A stretch of 64,000 bases of DNA from Aldrovandia affinis (lineage: Eukaryota; Chordata; Actinopteri; Notacanthiformes; Halosauridae), in the NCBI GenBank assembly GCA_029706075.1, contig JAINUG010000087.1, positions 1,674,001 to 1,738,000 on the forward strand, in the 5' to 3' direction. Shown here piece after piece: positions 56,073-64,000 of this stretch (position 1 is the stretch's first letter; every line of letters starts with the position of its first letter). The notes beneath the pieces are model-generated. The model saw only the letters and a list, made by a program, of their open reading frames with translations, was not told where the DNA came from and searched no databases. Both the position numbers and the translations under genes were made by a program.

Positions 56073-58274
56073 ATGCATGGTGTCCTTTTCCGATTTTTGT
56101 CAATGTGGTCAAGCCAAGCACTGCCCCTTTAAAAAGTGTTTTGGCCTAATAGAGTGGGAAACCAGCAATCCTCCTAGCAAAGGATTGCTCCGCCAGGTTT
56201 GCTGAGGTAGTGTTATATTTCAAGTGAGGACGAAAGAACCACAGAGCTGTTGATTCCCTTGGGGTGTTTTCACATTGTGTTTCAACGGTGACCGAATCAA
56301 AATCTAAATTAAAATTATGTAAGCATGCCTGGGAGGACAAATACTAGAACCCATCCCCCAAAATGGAGGAAGAACAAAGTAAACAAAGATCACCCATAGA
56401 AAAGACAGGAGGAGAGAAGTGCAGCGTGTGTATAAATATGTAAATATTTTTCAAATATAGATTTTATATATAGCTGTATAATGTGTCCAGGGATGTAGTA
56501 GGCCATAAATGCACATACAATTTGTTTACAAACCGTTTTTCATGGCGTCATAGCATTTGTTTTTACTTCACTAACATTGACCAATGCTGGTTATTTTATT
56601 CTGTAGTTCAATTACAAGTTATGCTTGTTGATGACAAAAGTTATAGTACTGTGCAGTGAAACAGTAAGTTTACTAGCATCATTTTTTTAGGAATGATAAA
56701 TTCTAGTGCACAACCCACATTGCAATGCTGCATCTGAGCTAGGCTAAATGTATCGGTTACATGTTTATTTTGACTTCAGTTGTTTTAAGACTGAATGTTA
56801 TGCTTATGCTGCTACATTGCCAATGTATTCTAAACGTATGTCTAAAAAGGCTGCTGCTGCCAAATGAACTTTTGAAACACAAATGAACCATTTCACTCAC
56901 ATCAGTTTGTGATCTACTTTACAAGCGGTTCCTTGCCAGTTCAAATTAGTTTCACACTTCCCTTGTTTGGTGTGACTTGGTGTGTCTTTTGAGATTTTAA
57001 ACTGGGGAATGGCCTCAGTTTTTCTTTGGTGCATTTGAAGACATGTCATATGTCATTTAAGCAGCCAAAGTTTCTCATTGGCAGAATTAACCTTTCTTTT
57101 AGCTACCATATTGAAGGGCTCTTGTTTCACGTGATCTTGCTTACCTAAACATTTGATCTGAGGCCTCAAGATAAATGGTGCGCAAGGAGATACAGATGTA
57201 CAGATTGTTTTTAAAGCCCTTTATTACATCATTTGTTATGTTGAAAAGAAAAGGGGGAAAATAAACAATTACGTTGATTTAATAGATTCTGCATTGTAGG
57301 AATGCTTCATGTTTCATTATTACGTGGAGAACATTTCAACGTGAGCAATTCCATCCTGTGTTTTTTTCACCGCTACATTCAGGTTATTTCCACATCCAAT
57401 ATGCTTATAAGTGGGTTCCATTGTAATTGTAATAATAGTGTGGCGTGACAGATAACACAAAGTGGCCCTTTAACCCTTGCTCTTCTGTCACTGGAGTCAC
57501 GAACAAGAGATGGGCTTTGGCAAGATGGGACATTTTTACACATCCATTATAAAACCATTGTTTTAAAGCTCCATGGGCCAAATGAAAGGGAAAGGTATCT
57601 TTATATGTTCTGGCCAGGCTCTTGCAGTTGTTCAGTGTAGGGTCATTTAATCGGAGCTGCTATGTCTGAGCCCCTCTGCCCTCCTTTCAGTCTGAAAACA
57701 TTACTCATTGTCAGGAATGCAAGGCTGTATAGCACACAGGCAACAGTTGGCACCAGACTTGTCCGATGTGGTGCCTGTCTCGAGATTGTCCCTGCAGTTT
57801 CTCCTGAGTCCTTCAGCTTTTGCGGAAGCAATCCAATGCAAAATGACTCCCGTCCCTTACAAAAAGCATGTGTAAAAATATATGAGGAGTGTACGCAACT
57901 ATATGTCAATATCCTCCTGAGACCCAGGAAAAAAGTGTTTTTAATTTTGATTTTTTTAAAGTAAATTAAGTGTTGGGGTGGTAAAAAACACATTGCAAAG
58001 GTTGTTTTTTTTAAACGTAACTTTATAAAATGTTTACAACATGTGCACTGTAGTGTAAAATAGGACTTCATTAATGTCGATTGTGCCTCTGTCATAGAGC
58101 TGTCTACTAAAAAAATGGAAATTATGATATGATTATGATATGATAACCTAAGTACAAAGTTGGCAAGGCAACACCCCCCCACATGTGATATCATCTTAAA
58201 GCTACAGTTGTCCTCTCTAAGGAACATCAGGAATCAAGAGAGTGACATGAATTGCCGGGTCTCAGGAGGATATG

Positions 58275-58826
58275 CAGGTACCTGCCCAAATAGAGGCAAC
58301 ATGAGTAAATTAAGGGCTCTGCCAGCTCTTAGGGTGTGGGGTGTATTTTCCTGGCATGGTTTACATCCACCCAACCCCTTAGAGGGCAAGGTAAATGGCA
58401 ATAAATACAAAGCCATTCTGAGTGATCACCGTAATCCTATGCTGAAGCATTTCTATCCTAATGGGAGTGGTCTCTTCCAGGATGACACTGCCCCTATTCA
58501 CAGGGCATGAATGGTCACTGAATGGTTTGATAAGCATGAAAATGATGTAAACTATATGCAATGGCTGTCTCAGTCACCAGATCTCAACCAAATTGAACAC
58601 TTATGGGATTCTGGAGCAGCGCTTAAGGCAGCATTTTCCACCACCATCGACAAAACACCAAGTGAAGGAATTTCTCTTGCAAGAATGGTGTTCCATCCCA
58701 ATAGAATTCCAGACACTTTTAGAATCTATGCCAGGGTGCATTGAAGCTGTTCTGGCAGCTTGTGGTGGGCCAACACCCTATTAAGACACTTTATATGGGT
58801 GTTTCCTTTATTTTGGCAGTTATCTG
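58275..58826 (+). mobile_element. Tc1-like transposon, short form
   Basis: The left end CAGGTACCTGCCCAAAT and the right end ATTTTGGCAGTTATCTG are imperfect inverted repeats, and TA follows the right end. The frame 58160-58510 covers the transposase middle (WGVFSWHGLHPPNPLEGKVN, then SGLFQDDTAPIHRA with a catalytic Asp). The frame 58511-58744 continues with LSQSPDLNQIEHLWD. The N-terminal DNA-binding half is missing, as in 46642-47165. Confidence 0.85.
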
Positions 58827-59084
58827 TATGCTCCAGGATGTACCCAAAATGCATTGGCTGAGTTATAAAGGTACATGGTTAAAAATGATATTCATCTAGA
58901 AATCTGGAATGTACAAAATGTCATTTCACAAACAGTATTTGACTGCATGTGTACAACAGTACAATTGCTACTTTAAGTCCCTGCACATTCAATTATTAAT
59001 TGTCATGAATTAGTGAGGTCAAAAATATACAAAGAGAGCAAACTTTAAATTGTGAGTCTAAATGAGGCACAATATGTTCACTGA

Positions 59085-59451
59085 CTCTGGATACCCCCCT
59101 GACTACCCGCACTAGCTCTGTCATACCTACATTCTGCACATATCCATGTACAATATTGTAATATAGCCTTGTATAATTCTGTATAATTTTGCTGTACTTA
59201 CCTATACTATATTTATATATTTATATATTTATACTCACCTGTACCCTTATGCCATATGTACATACCTGCATATACTTACCTGTACATAACTGCACTAGTC
59301 TGTATATAAATTATAGCAAGTATACTTTTCACTACCTTTATAGTAATAATTCAATACTGTGCCTGTTAGCATTATAACTACTGCTATAGTACTGTATTGT
59401 AGCACTTACTGACATGTTTGCACTCTGGTTAGATACTAAACTTATTTTTGC
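59085..59451 (+). mobile_element. LINE 3' region-like repeat, ERV target
   Basis: A series of short CTGTAC/TATATTTATA blocks ends in TTGCACTCTGGTTAGATACT, a pattern I associate with the 3' UTR of a common fish LINE. The retroviral LTR begins immediately after it. Confidence 0.45.
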
Positions 59452-59459
59452 TGTACAAT

Positions 59460-60039
59460 TGTCGTGGAAATTCTACTATTCAAAGGAAGAGAGACTGTTT
59501 TCAATTATCAAATCAAGTCTTTATTACTGCTTAAACAGGGAAGCAGTCTAACACTCTCGCATGAAGAATGTCAGAGTATCTCCAACCAGATCAAAGAAAT
59601 ACAACAGTATATATCTTTTACATTCTAGGTGACCATCGCCCTCTGGAGTTTCACCCATTGGCCATGGTTGAAACTCCTCCTTTATTGATGGGTCCAAACA
59701 CATGTTTTACCCTCCCAACATGCATACATTAGTACAAGGCAACTCTCACTTATGACCCAGTAAGAACTTTCCATCCGTCTTATTATGATTTATACAGCAC
59801 AATAATAAACTCATTCCCAAAGAACCAACCTTGACGTTTCCGGCTCTCCAACCCAAACATCTTAATGTTTCTCATTCCAGCACATGAGTTGTCTCCCACT
59901 TCTAGCAACACTCGCTTATCTCTTCCTGAATGGAACACCGTATCCAGACAATGTCTGACCCGTGAGTGGAAGCATAAACAACTCATTCAGCAAGCTGGAA
60001 ACGTACTGTCGGAAGGCCTAATAAAATTTTCCCCTCACA
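59460..60039 (-). repeat. ERV 3' LTR
   Basis: On the minus strand it starts TGTGAGGGG at 60039, directly after the polypurine tract AAAAGGGAGGAG. It has a TATA-like GATATATACTG near 59610, AATAAA at about 59519-59524, and ends in CCACGACA near 59460 (an alternative end TTGTACA is at 59452). The 5' LTR is outside the window, so no target duplication can be checked. Confidence 0.75.
59519..59524 (-). terminator. ERV LTR polyadenylation signal
   Basis: AATAAA on the minus strand (GCAGTAATAAAGAC), about 90 bases after the TATA-like element and 60 bases before the LTR end, the usual place in retroviral R. Confidence 0.7.
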
Positions 60040-60051
60040 CTCCTCCCTTTT
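60040..60051 (-). other. ERV polypurine tract
   Basis: AAAAGGGAGGAG on the minus strand abuts the TG that begins the 3' LTR. Confidence 0.8.
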
Positions 60052-60197
60052 GTTACTAATGTAACAATCTAAGGAAAAAAATTAATCAGGCCACTGGAAT
60101 GGGCAGCTACCTTAAAAATTATTCAAACATATATATCTGAAAAAGAAAAAAAAAAATAATGGTAATAATAAAAATAACCAACTCAGCATGGGAGGAT

Positions 60198-60911
60198 TTA
60201 CTCCATCTCAATTTCACCCATCTCCCGCAACACCTCATTTTCCTCCCATGACTCAACCACCATTATCTGCGCTGCTGCTTTTCCGGCACAGGCTTGGCAT
60301 GCTACCTTGAAGCACGTCAGCAGCAGTGATATGAATATAATTATGGCTAATCCATACACAACATATTTAATAATCAGTGCTCCCCATGGTCCGGTGACAC
60401 CTCTCATCCATTCCATCAGATCCCACCCGTGTGTATCATGCAAGTCCTTGATGGCCCGCTTGGTGTCTTCCTTAAGCTCCTGGATGGTGTGGGATGCATC
60501 AGAAACATAGGTGCAACACTCACTTCCCACAATACGACATACTCCCCCTTGTTGAGCTAACATTAAATCAAGGGCCATTCGATTTTGCATAGTCATCTTC
60601 CGGACTTCACCTAGTTCTTTACTTAAAGCTTCGATTGCTAGCAAAGAGTGATTCATGTGGCTTTCCACTACATTTGTTAGTGCCTTCAGCTCGGCCTGCG
60701 TGTTATATACCCCGTAAGCGGGTATCACCACTCCAACTATACGTTGCCACATCGACACCTCACGTTTGCTTCTATGTAAAGCTTGCATCTCTATCTCTGT
60801 TGCCTGTCTAATTAAAGGGACCACATGTGCTAAGTAGCATCGGCCCCACCATCTCCTTGGTATGGTGGTATATGCATGCTGGCCACACACTATGAAAGCC
60901 CCCACTGGCAA
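60198..60911 (-). CDS. env: ERV env, transmembrane subunit part
   Basis: The fusion-bearing half of the envelope glycoprotein. An RSKR furin-type site is at residues 47-50, followed by a hydrophobic stretch expected to act as fusion peptide. A heptad-repeat region follows, then the immunosuppressive-type segment and CX6CC motif (residues 125-133), which in gamma-type envelopes links the subunits. A membrane-spanning segment is at about residues 177-200, then a cytoplasmic tail to the stop at 60198. The first 46 residues belong to the surface subunit. The frame differs from the upstream env frame; the switch lies near 60890-60930. I describe the two frames separately. Confidence 0.9.
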   Translation of the reverse strand: MPVGAFIVCGQHAYTTIPRRWWGRCYLAHVVPLIRQATEIEMQALHRSKREVSMWQRIVGVVIPAYGVYNTQAELKALTNVVESHMNHSLLAIEALSKELGEVRKMTMQNRMALDLMLAQQGGVCRIVGSECCTYVSDASHTIQELKEDTKRAIKDLHDTHGWDLMEWMRGVTGPWGALIIKYVVYGLAIIIFISLLLTCFKVACQACAGKAAAQIMVVESWEENEVLREMGEIEME

Positions 60912-62233
60912 CGGAAATAGGCCTTGTATGGTAACATTAGCAATCTGCCCAATACAACTGCTGTTTCCATCAATTGCCCCTTGATTTCACCTCCAGCATC
61001 TATGTCAAAGCAAAAACTCACTCTAGGTAAAAGAACAACAGAAATGACTCGGGATTCCTCATTGTTAGGCCGCAATTCAAGGGCTTTTGGTCCCTGTCTG
61101 GGGAGTAAACAGTTATGGACATGACATTGTAAATGGAGTACGCTCATTGTCACTGCCCAGGGTTTATACGCTATTATCCCAGAACATCTTAAAACATCTG
61201 AGTGGGGATCAATAATCTCCGATTCTGAATGGGAGTAATCAATAGAGGAGGTATTAATACGTCTAAAAGAGGCCTGAATTTTATACGAGGTCCCTCCTCG
61301 TCCTTCCATCTGATAGTATGTCACGCGATGCAGGATTACCTCGTTGTTCCCATTCTCTCTCTCCTGCCTATTTACTTCAGATGCAAACATTTCTAACACC
61401 TTCTCACGCTCCTTCCCTTCACCATGTCGAGAATGTGGGGCGTCCCAGCAATCAGGGTCATTCTTGAAAAATCTGGTAAGGTTACCCCAATTATATAAAT
61501 GCCAATCACCAAAATTAAAAGGAATAGGAACCATCATAGGGGAATGGGTGCCGTGTGGCATGTGTTGACAAATCCAACAATTACTGTAATTCATTTCTAC
61601 AGCAAACTGAATCATCATCTCTACCGCCTGATTCTCAGGGGAAACCGGCGGTTGTAAAGCCTCACCCCCCTGTAAAGTCACACACATAGCCATTGCCATC
61701 ATTGAAACAGTCACCCCTACTTCAGAAGAAACATATCCCAACAGAAAACATTGAAAAGGTACAGGCATTAACTTCCACCTAACCCCCTGATTGTAGATGT
61801 TTGTCCAGTCTGTTGCAAAGTCATTGAATTTACGACGACATTTCGTGTGCGGTGTGGAGCATCCTTTATCCAAATCCCACTGTTGGACTGAGATGACGTC
61901 ATTCAAGCTGTTATGTGCAGTCTGCTGTGGAATCATGGCTTTCCCTGGCCCTGCTTTCGGGTCCCCGAAAGCAAGCATAAGGCTACACACCACAATGGTC
62001 AATGTTAGTGCGATAATAGTCATTATTATGCATGGAAACCAGGGGCCGATCCTGTGGCTTAAGCAGACGCAGGTACTGCATCCTCTGGAACTCGTCTGCA
62101 GTGGGAAGCGTGTATCCAGGTATCTCTGTCCGCAACCTTCACAGCCGTGGGGGTCGTCAGTAGCACCTGGTACGGTCCCAGCCACCGGGGTTGATGCCAA
62201 TGCTTCCGTCTGAGGTCCTTCACCACCACCCAA
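60890..62233 (-). CDS. env: ERV env, surface subunit part
   Basis: A 447-codon frame encoding most of the envelope surface subunit, which in this family binds a host receptor. The ATG at 62233 gives a long leader with a hydrophobic core at residues 64-89 that probably serves as the signal sequence. A Met inside that region (residue 71) could be an alternative start. The CWIC motif (CXXC) at residues 219-222 is the gamma-type disulphide-exchange motif. Several N-X-S/T sites are present. The first 175 bases overlap the last frame of pol, as in gammaretroviruses. The end of the frame runs past a frame change into the next ORF. Confidence 0.9.
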   Translation of the reverse strand: MGGGEGPQTEALASTPVAGTVPGATDDPHGCEGCGQRYLDTRFPLQTSSRGCSTCVCLSHRIGPWFPCIIMTIIALTLTIVVCSLMLAFGDPKAGPGKAMIPQQTAHNSLNDVISVQQWDLDKGCSTPHTKCRRKFNDFATDWTNIYNQGVRWKLMPVPFQCFLLGYVSSEVGVTVSMMAMAMCVTLQGGEALQPPVSPENQAVEMMIQFAVEMNYSNCWICQHMPHGTHSPMMVPIPFNFGDWHLYNWGNLTRFFKNDPDCWDAPHSRHGEGKEREKVLEMFASEVNRQERENGNNEVILHRVTYYQMEGRGGTSYKIQASFRRINTSSIDYSHSESEIIDPHSDVLRCSGIIAYKPWAVTMSVLHLQCHVHNCLLPRQGPKALELRPNNEESRVISVVLLPRVSFCFDIDAGGEIKGQLMETAVVLGRLLMLPYKAYFRCQWGLS

Positions 62234-62552
62234 TCTCCTGGCTGCAGCGTGTGGAGGAATCCTCCCTTCGTCTCAGGAAGTGCTGCTTTCACCTTTGAAA
62301 AATAGATCTCAGAACATTGTTTAACGCGACGCAGTATCTTACCATCTCGTCATCCATTCCTTGCAGAGTCAGCCGATTCTGTGAAAAGGTGTGTTTAACA
62401 TTCTCATTGGTCTTCCTGTCAGCACTTCGTGTGGCGAGAGGCCTGTAGTTCTGTGTGTTCGTCGCATGTACATTAGTGCCAGAGGTAGGCACTGTACCCA
62501 TGCGAGGCCTGTTTCATTCATGAGCTTGGTCAGTTTTGTTTTAACTGTCTGA
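62059..62552 (-). CDS. pol: ERV integrase C-terminal part, three frames
   Basis: Three overlapping short frames (62596-62369, 62501-62289, 62292-62059) carry the end of integrase: the NQTVKTKL and [16 protein letters not shown] region, a linker, then a small C-terminal domain with [17 protein letters not shown] and [19 protein letters not shown], which resembles the gammaretroviral DNA-binding SH3-like module. The frame changes fall near 62575, 62380 and 62300, next to short A or T runs. Whether they are real or sequencing errors is not decidable here. Confidence 0.85.
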
Positions 62553-64000
62553 TTAGCTCTTTTCGACTGCACCACCACTGGCTGGGTGATAAGCACAGTG
62601 TGTTCTCAGGTCTATCTGCAGGCTTTCTGACAAACTCTGAATTACATTATTTACAAAATGAGCTCCATTGTCGCTCGTGAGTTTAGATGGGAGCCCCCAT
62701 CTAGGAATGATTTCCCGCACCAATGCTTTTGCAACTGATATAGCCGTTGCCCTCCTGCATGGGAAACATTCAATCCATTTAGAAAACATGTCAACAATTA
62801 CCAAGCAATACTTATACCCTTGGCATGGAGTTAGTTCAATGAAATCCATCATTAAGTGCTCAAACGGTCCATCCGGTCGTGGATGAGCAGACTGAGGCAT
62901 TGTTATGCCTTTCCCTACATTGTTAGTCAAACAAATAACACATTTCTTACAAAAATTGTCAGCATATACATGAAAGCCTGGTGTATACCAAAATTTATTT
63001 ACAAGTTCTGTCATCCCCCCCTTTGATACATGGTCACTACCATGTATCAATTTGGCAAGGAAAGGAAAAGCAGAACGTGGAAGTGCAGGCAGGCCAGTCG
63101 GGCCTACCCACACGTTGTCACGAAGGGTGCACTGACGTTTCCAAATCCGTAATTCTCGTACATCAGCTCCTGTTTGCAACAGTGAGACATCATTGAGAGA
63201 AAATGGGTTAAAAGGTGGCGTCAGCACAGACATCTGCAAAATGGGGGAGGAAAAAGAGGAAGCAGCCTGCTTAGCTGCCGCATCCGCTGCTGCATTTCCC
63301 TGCGATACTGGATCATTCGCATTCGTGTGGGCCTGACATTTACAAATCGCAATAGAAGAAGGCAACAATATGGCATTCAAAAGATTCTGTACTAATACAT
63401 GATGCATAATTGGTTTTCCTGTAGAGGTGAGAAATCCTCTCTGTGCCCATAAGGCCCCAAAATCCTGACACACCCCGTAAGCATACCTAGAATCAGTATA
63501 GATTGTAACTGACTTCCCCTCTGCCAATCTACAGGCACGATTTAGAGCAAACAGCTCTGCCGCTTGTGCAGAGAGATGTGAAGGCAGCCTCCCACTTTCT
63601 ACTGTACCATATGCCGAACAAACAGCATAGGCCACCAGGGGCTCGCCTGTGGTCCTGTCCCTCTGTGCAGAACCATCCACAAAATATATCAGATCAGAAT
63701 TTGGAAGGGGTGTGTCTGTTAGGTCAGGCCGGGGCTTAGAGAAAATCTCCACCAGCTCCTCACAGGAATGTGGCTCTCCATCATCTTCTGTAGGGAGCAA
63801 AGTAGCAGGGTTAAGTACAGTACAACGTTTCAGGGTGACATGCGACATAGTTAGTAAAACATTTTGCCAATGTAGAATACGTGCCGGTGTTAAATGAGCA
63901 GTCCGTGCCTGCGAGACTATCGCATATACTGCGTGTGGGACGTGCACCGTCAAAGTGCACATGGCCACAATATCAGCACACGCTAAAACAGCCTCTGTGG
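62553..64000 (-). CDS. pol: ERV pol: RNase H and integrase core, partial
   Basis: The frame stays open to the window edge, so the N-terminal reverse transcriptase is cut off. Counting from the internal Met at 63968, RNase H has its acidic residues in FVDGS (98), AAELF (138) and YTDS (159). Integrase has the HHCC zinc motif (His 309 and 313, Cys 340 and 343) and the catalytic triad Asp 375, Asp 433 and Glu 469, with the exact D-X35-E spacing between the last two. RNase H degrades the RNA strand and integrase inserts the proviral DNA. No stop interrupts these domains in 471 codons. Confidence 0.92.
   Translation of the reverse strand, partial: TEAVLACADIVAMCTLTVHVPHAVYAIVSQARTAHLTPARILHWQNVLLTMSHVTLKRCTVLNPATLLPTEDDGEPHSCEELVEIFSKPRPDLTDTPLPNSDLIYFVDGSAQRDRTTGEPLVAYAVCSAYGTVESGRLPSHLSAQAAELFALNRACRLAEGKSVTIYTDSRYAYGVCQDFGALWAQRGFLTSTGKPIMHHVLVQNLLNAILLPSSIAICKCQAHTNANDPVSQGNAAADAAAKQAASSFSSPILQMSVLTPPFNPFSLNDVSLLQTGADVRELRIWKRQCTLRDNVWVGPTGLPALPRSAFPFLAKLIHGSDHVSKGGMTELVNKFWYTPGFHVYADNFCKKCVICLTNNVGKGITMPQSAHPRPDGPFEHLMMDFIELTPCQGYKYCLVIVDMFSKWIECFPCRRATAISVAKALVREIIPRWGLPSKLTSDNGAHFVNNVIQSLSESLQIDLRTHCAYHPASGGAVEKS

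Larger units (their letters stand above)
52782..64000 (+). other. Presumed pkp2 intron 1 (partial)
   Basis: It starts with the donor GTATGA. No further plakophilin exon appears up to the window edge. In mammals the third exon is large and would show as a long plus-strand frame, and none is present. The stretch holds SINEs, a Tc1 copy and an antisense retrovirus. No plausible host exon was found at 52860-53910, 54031-55867, 56073-58274 or 58828-59084. Confidence 0.65.
59460..64000 (-). mobile_element. Endogenous retrovirus (gamma-like), partial
   Basis: Minus-strand provirus with, in proviral order from the window edge, pol (RNase H and integrase), an env that overlaps the 3' end of pol, a polypurine tract and a 3' LTR. 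gag, protease, most of reverse transcriptase and the 5' LTR lie beyond 64000. The Env CXXC and CX6CC motifs and the pol/env overlap fit class I (gammaretrovirus-like) elements. Long open frames indicate a young insertion. It lies antisense to the presumed pkp2 transcript. Confidence 0.9.

Noticed and set aside
57643-58227. 194-codon minus-strand ORF
   Set aside because: No recognisable domain, low-complexity start and overlap with a plus-strand ORF. Probably a chance frame in intron sequence.

Overview
The window is vertebrate DNA, almost certainly from a teleost fish. The evidence is an AT-rich, intron-scale landscape packed with fish-type repeats: tRNA-derived SINEs, L2, CR1-like and L1/Tx1-like LINEs, several Tc1-like DNA transposon families, a Ty3/gypsy chromovirus, solo LTRs and an endogenous retrovirus. 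The species cannot be named from the sequence alone. No bacterial or plasmid features are present.

Layout. Positions 1-13600 are mainly old repeats: Tc1-like fossils at 0.6, 3.7 and 5.3 kb, SINEs at 2.8, 6.5 and 10.2 kb, and 5'-truncated LINEs at 0.9, 7.7 and 9.1 kb. Positions 13608-19457 hold a structurally complete Ty3/gypsy chromovirus with near-identical LTRs, a 5-bp target duplication, gag, protease, reverse transcriptase, RNase H, integrase and chromodomain. Positions 19460-33900 are mixed repeats: an L1/Tx1-like LINE interrupted by a solo LTR, a MITE, a Tc1-like element, and a composite LTR/L1 structure at 32.4-33.2 kb. Positions 34808-37500 hold a long minus-strand L2-clade LINE. Its 3' tail matches the tail of SINEs scattered through the window. 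Positions 37500-52300 are further SINE, LINE and Tc1 remnants.

The only host protein-coding gene I can support is at 52580-52781 on the plus strand. It is a first coding exon whose protein resembles the N-terminus of plakophilin-2 (pkp2), a desmosomal armadillo protein, and it ends in a phase-1 splice donor. Everything to its right is then presumably pkp2 intron 1. An endogenous retrovirus with gammaretrovirus-like pol and env lies there on the opposite strand (about 59460 to beyond 64000).

The most notable points are four. (1) The chromovirus shows the signature of Tf1/Sushi-type self-priming: 11 bases at the predicted RNA start are exactly complementary to the primer-binding site, with a competing hairpin. 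(2) The two chromovirus LTRs differ only by homopolymer length, and most located reading-frame breaks in it and in the retrovirus look like single-base homopolymer errors, so both elements are probably young and the breaks may be assembly artefacts. (3) A 78-bp L1 segment carrying another locus's LTR junction sits inside an LTR at 32.9 kb, which suggests template switching or gene conversion. (4) A LINE-in-Tc1 composite is shared by two loci 7.5 kb apart.
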